NCBI GenBank assembly: GCA_030696085.1
Contig: JAUYNL010000005.1
Coordinates: 1-44,565 of the forward strand
Origin: Luteolibacter sp.
GTDB lineage: Bacteria; Verrucomicrobiota; Verrucomicrobiia; Verrucomicrobiales; Akkermansiaceae
Direction of reading: 5' to 3'
Length of the DNA: 44,565 nt
Position numbers and translations under genes: made by a program. The stretch's first letter is position 1. Each line of letters opens with the position of its first letter. Below, piece by piece: positions 1-7,162 of this stretch. The notes beneath the pieces were generated by a model. That model searched no databases and was not told the DNA's origin. It saw only the letters and a list, made by a program, of their open reading frames with translations.

Positions 1-956
1 TCCTTGCTGCCGATCACGGCTCCGTCGCTGAAATAGCGCACTCGGCAACGCAGCATCTTCGCCATTCCGATATCTTTTAAAACGGTTTCGTTGTCCCTGC
101 TATCTAACATCTCGGCGGTGTTCTTGGTCGTTTGCCCTCGATGGTTTCCGGCCCTGCTCACTACCGCTCGTCCTGGTTTCCGACCTAAGGCCAGTCCCAT
201 CATGCGCCGATACAACCGTGAAACCTCGCGCCATTTCTCTGCCTCGAAGCCGACTCCCTGATCGCAAAAATACGCTCGTACCAAGCCTTCCCGCGCTTTT
301 TTTCCATTCCCTTTCGCTCCGCCTCCCACAGCTTCCCCATAACTGCTCCAGCGATACTCCGCCGGATCCTTCACCATCCCGGCACGCACCGGATTGAGAT
401 CGATGTAGGCCGCCATCGTCCTCGCCGCCACGCCGTCCTCCACGATCACGCTCTTGAACCGATCCTCCCACAACGTCCCGGAACGCGAATGCGCTCGATT
501 GAACCATTGGGAAAACCGCTGTAGCAGTCCCTTCATGAACTCCGCCAGATCCTGCATGCGGTAGGTGAAGCGCTTGTGAATCGAGGCAACCGCTTCGTCC
601 ATTCCGCTTTCGCTCGTGTAAATCGCCGCCCTGGCTTCCGCCAATTCCTGAGCCACGCCAGCAACGAATGCCTCGCCGTAAATCGCCGACAAGCGCCTCA
701 GCAGTTCCTCATCCAAAATTCCGCCTTCCGCCATCGGCGGGATCTCCAGCAGAAGATGAAAGTGATTGTCCATCAGGCAGTAGGAAAGCACCCGGCACCC
801 CGTGAAGTTTTCCTGCATGTGCATCAAGGTCCGGAATTTCTCCTTTTCCTCCGTCTCAAGCACGAACCGCCGGTCCACCACGCGCGATAGCACATGGTAA
901 AGCACCGGTTTCCCAGCGGATTTCCGCCACTCTGCCAACCAACGCGCTTTTCTCAT
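1..956 (-). CDS. REP-associated / IS200-like transposase (Y1_Tnp family), 3' end beyond window
   Basis: Reading the minus strand from an ATG at 954-956 gives 318 codons without a stop up to the window edge, so the C-terminus is missing. The HUH metal-binding pair is clear in the stretch LMDNHFHLLLEIP (His65 and His67), followed by a helix ending in QRFSQWFNRAH and then TLWEDRFKSV and AYIDLNPVRAGMV. These blocks are typical of RAYT/Y1 transposases, which cut and rejoin single-stranded DNA and often act at REP palindromes. In many relatives the helix carries a Tyr nucleophile in an R-Y-x-x-x-F-N context; here that position is Phe148, so catalysis may use another Tyr or be lost. No terminal inverted repeats are expected for this family and none were seen. 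The gene is divergent from the OmpA-like gene. Family assignment is firm; activity is unknown. Confidence 0.85.
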   Translation of the reverse strand, partial: MRKARWLAEWRKSAGKPVLYHVLSRVVDRRFVLETEEKEKFRTLMHMQENFTGCRVLSYCLMDNHFHLLLEIPPMAEGGILDEELLRRLSAIYGEAFVAGVAQELAEARAAIYTSESGMDEAVASIHKRFTYRMQDLAEFMKGLLQRFSQWFNRAHSRSGTLWEDRFKSVIVEDGVAARTMAAYIDLNPVRAGMVKDPAEYRWSSYGEAVGGGAKGNGKKAREGLVRAYFCDQGVGFEAEKWREVSRLYRRMMGLALGRKPGRAVVSRAGNHRGQTTKNTAEMLDSRDNETVLKDIGMAKMLRCRVRYFSDGAVIGSK

Positions 957-1081
957 GCGGAAGAACTACCTGGCCGGAAAGGGATTGTCACGCAGAATTC
1001 TGATTAAAGGCCCGTCCCTTTGTAATTATTGTCGGAACCACCTCCAAGACCAATCTCCCTCCGGCCGTCGCACTGGCGTTC

Positions 1082-2146
1082 GTGATCATCGCCCTGCTCG
1101 GCGTGCTCATCGTGATGGTGCTCAAAAACAGTTCCTTCCTGAAATCCACCTCCACCGCCGATCTCTCGGCGCTGCAGGCGGAAGCCAACGCCCTGCGCAA
1201 TGAATACAACAACCAGCGCATCGCCATGGGCCTGCGCCCCATCGAAGGCACTTCAGAGCCCATCGAGGAAATCGCCGGGCGCATGAAAAAGGACGCCGAT
1301 TCACTGGTCGCCCTGGCCGGCAGCTATCAGAAACTGCTTTCGGAGAAGGACAACGAGCTCACCGCCCGGAACGCCGAAATCCTGCGCTCCGAAAAACTCC
1401 GCGCCGCGCTCACCGCCGACAACACGCGGCTGCAGACCGATCTGCAGCGCGCCCTCGTCGGTGCGTCCGACATGGACCTGCTCCGCCGCGACCTGATCGA
1501 TGTGAAGTCCCAGCGCGACGCGCTTTCCGCCGAGCTCAAGGAACTCCGTGAGAAAATGCGCACCATGAGTGCCGGCGTTTCGCCAGACGATTATGCCGAC
1601 CTCAAGCGCCGCTTCGAGGAAACGCTGCGCGCCAAGGAGTTTTTCGAAGCCCGCGTCAGGGATCTGGAAGGGGATCTGAAACAGGCGAAATTGTTCGCCA
1701 GGTCGGAAGACGAGCTTCTCCCCGCAGCCGTGGAATTGTTCCGCAGCTTGCGCCAGCTTGAGGGCAAATCGGACTCGGAGATTTCCACCGCCTACAGCAG
1801 CCTCGGAGTGAAACTCGGCGCGAACGTCCTCCATACCTTGAATTTTGCGACCGGGTCCAGCGAGTTGCCTCCGCTCGATGATCAGAAAGTCCGGGACTTT
1901 GTCGCCGCGATTCCGGACGGGGACCTGCTTCTCGCGATCGGTTACGCCTCCACCACCGGCAACGTGAACAGCAACCAGACACTTTCTTCCGACCGCGCGA
2001 CTGCGGCGGCGCAGGCGATCACCGAAGTCAAACGACCCGAGCAATTCACCCAGGCCGTCTATCTCGGCCAGACCAACCGCTTCAGCAGCCGCATCCCGGA
2101 ACGCAACCAGATCGTCGAGATCTGGCACATCCGGGCCAAGAAGTGA
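1082..2146 (+). CDS. Membrane-anchored coiled-coil protein with degenerate OmpA-like C-terminal domain
   Basis: The 354-residue product starts with a hydrophobic anchor (about residues 1-15). A long charged heptad-like region follows (about 25-205), then a C-terminal OmpA/MotB-like fold (about 240-350). The OmpA signature N-x-x-L-S-x-x-R-A is present (residues 298-306, Arg305), but the preceding canonical GHTD is GYAS, so the Asp that contacts diaminopimelate in peptidoglycan-binding members is Ser290. The start used is GTG. The frame stays open upstream to about 1008 with no ATG, and a longer start (for example CTG at 1073) would lengthen the membrane helix. No Shine-Dalgarno is visible. The likely role is an inner-membrane protein projecting a coiled coil into the periplasm, perhaps cell-wall associated. 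No partner gene is adjacent. Confidence 0.7.
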   Translation: MIIALLGVLIVMVLKNSSFLKSTSTADLSALQAEANALRNEYNNQRIAMGLRPIEGTSEPIEEIAGRMKKDADSLVALAGSYQKLLSEKDNELTARNAEILRSEKLRAALTADNTRLQTDLQRALVGASDMDLLRRDLIDVKSQRDALSAELKELREKMRTMSAGVSPDDYADLKRRFEETLRAKEFFEARVRDLEGDLKQAKLFARSEDELLPAAVELFRSLRQLEGKSDSEISTAYSSLGVKLGANVLHTLNFATGSSELPPLDDQKVRDFVAAIPDGDLLLAIGYASTTGNVNSNQTLSSDRATAAAQAITEVKRPEQFTQAVYLGQTNRFSSRIPERNQIVEIWHIRAKK

Positions 2147-2170
2147 TTCACCGCCAGAGCTCGCAGGCAT

Positions 2171-2231
2171 GCGCGGCGAAGCCCGCGCTAACACATTGTT
2201 TTTCAGGCAGTCCCATTGGTCGGGATACCTG
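2171..2231. terminator. Possible terminator hairpins between convergent genes
   Basis: The 97-nt gap between the convergent OmpA-like and clp-like genes holds two inverted repeats. One is GCGCGG/CCGCGC at 2171-2188 with a 6-nt loop, followed by a T-run at 2199-2203 as read from the plus strand. The second is an imperfect hairpin, CAGG...TCCC/GGGA...CCTG, at 2204-2231. The first is a weak candidate Rho-independent terminator for the plus-strand gene because about 10 nt separate stem and T-run. The second has no T-run on either strand. Confidence 0.35.
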
Positions 2232-2243
2232 AAAATCGGAAAT

Positions 2244-4634
2244 TCATTTCCGAACCTCCATCTGCCCGTCTCGTGCTGCCAGTCGTATCTTCTGGCCGGC
2301 AGCGATGTTCCCAGTCAGCAACGCCTCCGCGATCAGTGTGCCTAACATCCGATCCATGACACGTTCCAGATTCCGCGCTCCGAACTCCACGCTGAACCCT
2401 TCTCGCAGGATCAGCTCTTTCGCGCTCTCGTCCAATTCCACCGTCACCCCGCGGCCGGCCAGCCGCTCATTGAAGTCGTCGAACAGCTTCCCAAGAATCT
2501 CCCGCACTGTATCAAATCCCAGCGGTTGAAAATGCACGATCTTCGTCAGCCGGTTTACCAGCTCCGGCCGCAGGTGTTTGCGGATCGCCTCTTCCACAGG
2601 GGCACAGGCATCTTGCCTGCGTTCTTCCTCTTCCGCCCCAAACCCCATCCTCCTCTTCACCAATCCACCACTTCCCAGATTACTCGTCAAAATAATCACC
2701 GACTCACGGAAGTCGCACTTCCTCCCCTGTGCATCGGTTAGCGTGCCTTCATCGAAAATCTGGAGAAACAAATCAAGCACCTTGGGATGGGCTTTTTCGA
2801 TCTCGTCGAACAGCACCACACTGTAGGGATGCGTGCGGATTGCGTCTGTTAGCTGGCCGCCCTCGTCATGGCCGACATATCCCGGCGGCGAGCCGATCAA
2901 CTTCGCCACGCTGTGTTCTTCCATGAACTCGGACATGTCGAAGCGGATCAAGCGCCGCTCGTCGTGAAACAAACTCTCCGCCAGCGCCTTGGCCAGCTCG
3001 GTCTTGCCGGTGCCGCTCGGGCCGACGAATAAAAACACGCCCACCGGTCGCCCGGGTTTCTTCAATCCGGCCCGCGCCAACCGCACCGCCTCCGCCACGG
3101 CGGAAATCGCTTCCGGCTGGCCTTTCACCCGCCGTCCAAGATCGCCTTCCAGCTCCATCAACCGCGCCCCCTCATCCGCCGTCAGCGTCCCCACCGGAAT
3201 CCCACACCGCGCCGCCACCGCCGCCGCAATCTCCTCTCTTCCCACAACGTGGCTGCTGCGTCTCGCAGCAGGCCGTGGTTGTGGCGTCTCGCCGCAACTC
3301 TTCTCTTCAACCGATACCTCCGGCGTCAAAGTCCGAAACCTAACCGCCGCACACGCCTGATCCACCAGATCCAGCGCCTTGTCCGGCAACCTGAAATCCG
3401 GCAGATACCGGATCGACCATTCCACCGCCGCCCGCAGCGCCGCTTCGTCCAGCGCCACTCCGTGATGCGCTTCCAACCTCGGCCGGAGCGCCAGCAGGAT
3501 CGCCACCGCTTCATCCGCGCTCGGTTCCTCGATCCTCACTGCCTGGAACCGCCGTTCCAACGCGCCGTCCTTCTCGATGGTCTGGCGGTATTCCCGGATG
3601 GTCGTCGCGCCGATCACCCGGATCGCGCCACGGGCCAGCGCGGGTTTGAGGATGTTCGCCGCGTCCATGCTGCCGCTGGCCGATCCGGCACCTAGCAGCA
3701 AGTGAATTTCATCGATGAAAAGAATCGGCTTCGGTTCACAGGACGCCTCGCGCACCACCGCTTCCAGCCGTTCCTCGAATTCTCCCCGGTATTTCGTCCC
3801 CGCCACCAGTGAGGTCAGGGAAATCTCGATCACCGTCGGCCGACCCAAGGCATCCGGCAATTTCCCCTCCGCCAGCAACTGCGCGAAACCCTCGACAATC
3901 CCGGTCTTTCCCACGCCCGGCTCGCCCACCAGAATCAGATTGTTCTTCCGACTTTGCAGCAGGATCTGGGTGATTTTCAACATCTCCGCCCGGCGACCGA
4001 TCAAAGGCGGCAAGGCTCCCTTCGCCGCCAACTCCGTCAAATCCCGGCCAAAGCGCCGCAAGGCGGAATCCTTCTTCTCCTCTTTCTTATCTTGTGTCTT
4101 GCGTCTCGGAGTCTTCTGTCTCTCTCCAAATCCTTCGATCAAACGAGCACTCAAGCCGCGCAACACGTACTCCGGATCTTTCCCAAGCTTCGTCACCGCT
4201 GAGGAAATTACTGGCTCCCACCGCTCGATCAAGGCCACCAGCAAATGCGCGGGCCGCAAACGTCCGCCATCCACCGATGCCAAAGAAGCACCCTGTTTGA
4301 AAACCTCCCGCAAGGCCGGACTCCGGTGCAAGGGTCGGGCAAACTTCCCCGATCGCTTTCCAAGCTCCGCCCGGATCGCCCGCCGCAGCAGCTTGGGCGA
4401 AAGTCCCGCCCCGGCAAACGCCTCCCGCACTTCCAGAAAATCCGCCTCCACCTGCCCTTCCATCGCCTGCAGCTCGGGGCTGCCCGCTTTCAGCAACTCG
4501 GAAGCCGACACTTCCGCCGCTTTGCAAACGCCCACCCAAAAGTGTGCGAGCCCGATCTCGGAAAACCCCGCATGCGCGGCTTCCGCCTCGGCGAGGCTCC
4601 AGGTGATGTCAATGGAGGGTGATGTCATCGTCAC
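2244..4634 (-). CDS. ClpA/ClpC-type double AAA+ unfoldase without M-domain
   Basis: This 796-residue Hsp100 ATPase has a two-repeat Clp N-domain (about 1-165), D1 with Walker A GEPGVGKT (237-244), pore loop KYRG (281-284) and Walker B ILFIDEI (304-310), and D2 with Walker A GPSGTGKT (538-545), pore loop GYVG (585-588) and Walker B VVLFDEIEK (606-614). A short Pro/Arg-rich linker (about 438-462) replaces the ClpB/ClpC coiled-coil M-domain. MGF at 663-665 sits where ClpA/ClpC/ClpX carry the ClpP-docking (hydrophobic)-G-(F/L) tripeptide. It probably unfolds proteins for ClpP rather than disaggregating them. The GTG start at 4634 (or in-frame ATG at 4628) overlaps the end of the upstream HEPN-like gene by about 20-26 nt, implying translational coupling. 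GC is host-like, unlike the genes just upstream. A MecA-like adaptor is not seen. It could be a specialised paralogue rather than the housekeeping ClpC. Confidence 0.85.
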   Translation of the reverse strand: MTMTSPSIDITWSLAEAEAAHAGFSEIGLAHFWVGVCKAAEVSASELLKAGSPELQAMEGQVEADFLEVREAFAGAGLSPKLLRRAIRAELGKRSGKFARPLHRSPALREVFKQGASLASVDGGRLRPAHLLVALIERWEPVISSAVTKLGKDPEYVLRGLSARLIEGFGERQKTPRRKTQDKKEEKKDSALRRFGRDLTELAAKGALPPLIGRRAEMLKITQILLQSRKNNLILVGEPGVGKTGIVEGFAQLLAEGKLPDALGRPTVIEISLTSLVAGTKYRGEFEERLEAVVREASCEPKPILFIDEIHLLLGAGSASGSMDAANILKPALARGAIRVIGATTIREYRQTIEKDGALERRFQAVRIEEPSADEAVAILLALRPRLEAHHGVALDEAALRAAVEWSIRYLPDFRLPDKALDLVDQACAAVRFRTLTPEVSVEEKSCGETPQPRPAARRSSHVVGREEIAAAVAARCGIPVGTLTADEGARLMELEGDLGRRVKGQPEAISAVAEAVRLARAGLKKPGRPVGVFLFVGPSGTGKTELAKALAESLFHDERRLIRFDMSEFMEEHSVAKLIGSPPGYVGHDEGGQLTDAIRTHPYSVVLFDEIEKAHPKVLDLFLQIFDEGTLTDAQGRKCDFRESVIILTSNLGSGGLVKRRMGFGAEEEERRQDACAPVEEAIRKHLRPELVNRLTKIVHFQPLGFDTVREILGKLFDDFNERLAGRGVTVELDESAKELILREGFSVEFGARNLERVMDRMLGTLIAEALLTGNIAAGQKIRLAARDGQMEVRK

Positions 4635-5211
4635 TCGTTCTTACTGTTTCGCCTTCGATTCCACCTTTCAGCTCGAACTCAGTCTCAGGGGTGCCGCCAC
4701 TTGCGCACAACTCATCAACCAACCGGGAAACCTCTGTTTCTAAGCGCTGTTTAAGATCTATACAACAGTCATGAATATTCATGATGGCATCAGGTGGGAA
4801 CTCATAGGTTTCAAAAAACCATGATGATCGAGGGGCCGTTCGTCCAGCGCCGCGCATCATAGCGCCTGCAGGAACAATAAATAGACGAGCGATTTTACTA
4901 TCACTGTGTGCGTAAACTTCGTGACGTGCTTTCATGATGAGGTCATGGGTCTCTTGCAAACGTCGATCGGTGAATTTTCGCCAATGTTTCTGAAGAACTC
5001 CTGTGCTTTTATTATCCACAAACGGACGGGCATAGCACGTTGTGATCGCAGTCATAAAAGCGTAGTTTACCTCATGCGAAATTTTTTCATCTGACGCTAA
5101 AATTGCGATTTTAAATCCTTTACAGGTTAATTCAGCCGAAGAGATGTCTTTCAATGCAAGAGCAAGCTTGTAAATCGTTCTGCGGATATTGCATTTATAT
5201 GTTTTGCTCAT
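4609..5211 (-). CDS. HEPN-like protein (AbiU2-type pattern)
   Basis: I do not recognise a named family with certainty. The 200-residue helical protein contains CYARPF (59-64) and then LIMKARHEVYAHSD (91-104). The Arg96-x5-His102 pair fits the HEPN Rx4-6H signature and closely resembles the R-x-K-x-x-A-H-S-D block of AbiU2-like HEPN proteins. HEPN domains are commonly metal-independent RNases in toxin-antitoxin, abortive-infection and CRISPR systems, but some only bind RNA. The tail (about 170-200) is acidic and low-complexity. The gene is AT-rich compared with its surroundings. It begins 31 nt after the other HEPN-like gene and overlaps the clp-like gene start, so all three are probably co-translated. 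RNase activity is inferred from the motif only. Confidence 0.6.
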   Translation of the reverse strand: MSKTYKCNIRRTIYKLALALKDISSAELTCKGFKIAILASDEKISHEVNYAFMTAITTCYARPFVDNKSTGVLQKHWRKFTDRRLQETHDLIMKARHEVYAHSDSKIARLFIVPAGAMMRGAGRTAPRSSWFFETYEFPPDAIMNIHDCCIDLKQRLETEVSRLVDELCASGGTPETEFELKGGIEGETVRTSDDDITLH

Positions 5212-5242
5212 TTCTTAATGTTGAGTTCGAGCGGAAAAGCGG

Positions 5243-5692
5243 TCATTTGACTTCGTCTAGATTCTCAAAGTATCGCTCGCAGAGGAGCTTTCCATAGTGC
5301 TGATAAATTCGCTCAACCAAACTCTGCGCATCTTTTTCAATTTGCATGAGCCGAGGCTTCAAATCAATTGCTGTAAGTTCTGAATAGTCACCGCCATAGT
5401 CGTAGCAATGTGTGATTGCTGTATGGCTGAGAAAATTTCTCTCACCCGTGAATCGCTTCAAATCCTTTACCAATTCAAGATCGTCGGAAAATTTATGAAA
5501 TATATGGATCAGGCGTCCCAAAGGCAAATCCTCTACATCTTCTCCTGAAAAGTGGAATGCCATTCGCCCATTGATGCACTCCTTTGCAAAAGCATAAGCT
5601 TCATTGATGAACAGCTTGAGATGTTGCTCAACGCGCTGGCAACCAGCCATGCCAAGTGCGACTTTTTGAAAGAATTCGTTTTCAGTTTTCAT
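5243..5692 (-). CDS. Small HEPN-like helical protein
   Basis: The 149-residue product is predicted to be all-helical. It contains FTGERNFLSHTAI (81-93), in which Arg85-Asn-x3-His90 is the R-x4-H (RN-type) HEPN signature. An amphipathic helix near the N-terminus with EQHLKLFINEAY and a helix after the motif complete a four-helix-like arrangement. Its ATG overlaps the stop of the upstream kinase gene (ATGA, 4 nt), so its level should follow that of the kinase. It is AT-rich and lies beside a second, longer HEPN-like protein; such pairs may form heterodimers, since HEPN active sites usually form across a dimer interface. It could also be a non-catalytic HEPN partner or antitoxin. No transmembrane segment is seen. 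Confidence 0.55.
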   Translation of the reverse strand: MKTENEFFQKVALGMAGCQRVEQHLKLFINEAYAFAKECINGRMAFHFSGEDVEDLPLGRLIHIFHKFSDDLELVKDLKRFTGERNFLSHTAITHCYDYGGDYSELTAIDLKPRLMQIEKDAQSLVERIYQHYGKLLCERYFENLDEVK

Positions 5693-7134
5693 TGTGATTT
5701 TGATGATTTCGATAACAACACCCGGCGTCGCGGATGACGAGCGAAGCCCTTAATGTCTCCGCTCATCAAAAGGTAGCGATCCGCGTCGTCATAGCGTCGA
5801 TCTTCAAGCGCGGCTTCGGTCTTGGCCATCAAACGACCAAACCGCTCCGCGTCGAGTGCCAAATCTTCACCGGAAATCGGCGGCGATAGAATTAAATTCA
5901 ATTTCCGTTCCCGGCTGAAATTCCATAGCCGTTCCATGTCGTTTATCTCGTGAACACCGCAAAGTTGAATTGCCTGGTTCAAAGCCTGATTGGCCAAATC
6001 CGATTCTCCTTGGAGATTCAGCAAGCAGGCCCTGTAGAGATGCGGGCGATATTCCCCATGATCGTAGCGTGTCACCAAATCAAGATTTCTGAGTGCGGAT
6101 TCAGAGATCGCGCCGGAACCAAGAAACGCGAGCCATGCGAGATTGAAATTGGCTTCAGGGTGAAGTGCATCAATCGCGAGGGCTTCAGCGAGCAGGCGAT
6201 GAACATCAGAAGTCAGATTGAGATCATGTTTTGAAACGGCGCGGTTGTTGAGCGAGTCAGTCGAAGTCAATTCCAGGTCGGGCTTTCCTGCCGGGCATGC
6301 CTCACCATAGAGTTGCTCGTGGATTTCACAGATAGCCATAGCGACCTCATTGAGGTTTTGTGATCGCTCTATTGGTGAATACCGCAAGCACTTCTGCAAC
6401 AGAGACGCGAATTTTCCGGGCATTGCAGGTATGCGGTAGGCCTTGGCTCCTTTCTCAATAAATTCAGTCAAGACTGCGCCACAGGCAGTTCCAGATTCCC
6501 AATGAATTTCTCCGACAAACATCGCAAGCATGGATGCGGCCCAACTCCAGACATCAGCAGCAGGCGTCAGGCGTTCACCCTTGATTTGCTCAGGCGACGC
6601 AAACACGGGCGTTAAACCAGCGGCTTTCGCACCAGCGCCGGAAGGATCAAAAGCGGCGGCGAGTCCAAAATCGGCAATCTTTCCGATGCCGTATGAAGTC
6701 AGGAGCATGTTGCCAGGCTTCACGTCGCAATGAATCAAATTGGATTCGTGCGCTCTTGCCAGTCCCCACGCGGTGGAAGCAGCGATGGTGAGCAATCGAG
6801 CTAAACAAGCTTCCTCGTCACCCTTATAGAGGCTTCTGTTTCGGATTGCGTCTTGAAGGCTTCCGTCCGGGACATATTCAGCCACGACACACGGTAAGTT
6901 TTCGATTTCGCGTGTGTAGTAGCACGTCGCTACATACGGATGAAGGCCGATTTCAGCCCACGTTTCGCATTCAGATTGAAAAGATTCGACCTGCTCGCGA
7001 TGAAGTAGAAATTCTGGACGGGGGTGCTTGACCGCCACCTCGATATTCCAGAGCCTATGTCTTGCGCGATGGACAAGCCCCATCCCTCCTCCGCCGAAGG
7101 TCTCAATAATTTCGTATAGTTCGTCTGAATTCAC
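5689..7134 (-). CDS. Hanks-type Ser/Thr protein kinase with TPR-like C-terminal region
   Basis: The kinase domain spans about residues 7-275 of 481: Gly-loop FGGGGMGLV (13-21), VAVK with Lys36, catalytic loop HCDVKPGN (135-142, Asp137, Asn142), DFG (155-157), SPE (180-182) and DVWSWA (194-199). All catalytic residues are present, but the Arg of HRD is Cys136, making it a non-RD kinase that may not depend on activation-loop phosphorylation. Residues from about 300 to the end are helical with TPR-like character (for example AEALAIDALHPEANFNLAWL) and no transmembrane helix, so it should be cytoplasmic. The start is GTG at 7134, 28 nt after the upstream gene, and the stop overlaps the next gene (ATGA). 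AT-rich composition separates it from the FHA-kinase gene at 9750-11027, so the two kinases are not a simple local duplication. Confidence 0.9.
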   Translation of the reverse strand: MNSDELYEIIETFGGGGMGLVHRARHRLWNIEVAVKHPRPEFLLHREQVESFQSECETWAEIGLHPYVATCYYTREIENLPCVVAEYVPDGSLQDAIRNRSLYKGDEEACLARLLTIAASTAWGLARAHESNLIHCDVKPGNMLLTSYGIGKIADFGLAAAFDPSGAGAKAAGLTPVFASPEQIKGERLTPAADVWSWAASMLAMFVGEIHWESGTACGAVLTEFIEKGAKAYRIPAMPGKFASLLQKCLRYSPIERSQNLNEVAMAICEIHEQLYGEACPAGKPDLELTSTDSLNNRAVSKHDLNLTSDVHRLLAEALAIDALHPEANFNLAWLAFLGSGAISESALRNLDLVTRYDHGEYRPHLYRACLLNLQGESDLANQALNQAIQLCGVHEINDMERLWNFSRERKLNLILSPPISGEDLALDAERFGRLMAKTEAALEDRRYDDADRYLLMSGDIKGFARHPRRRVLLSKSSKSQ

Positions 7135-7162
7135 GGCGCAATTTTTGATCTTTCTGATTGGT

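Noticed and set aside
2204..2231. Second hairpin before the clp-like gene end as a canonical terminator
   Set aside because: Neither strand has a T-run after it; kept only as a possible structure within the intergenic entry.
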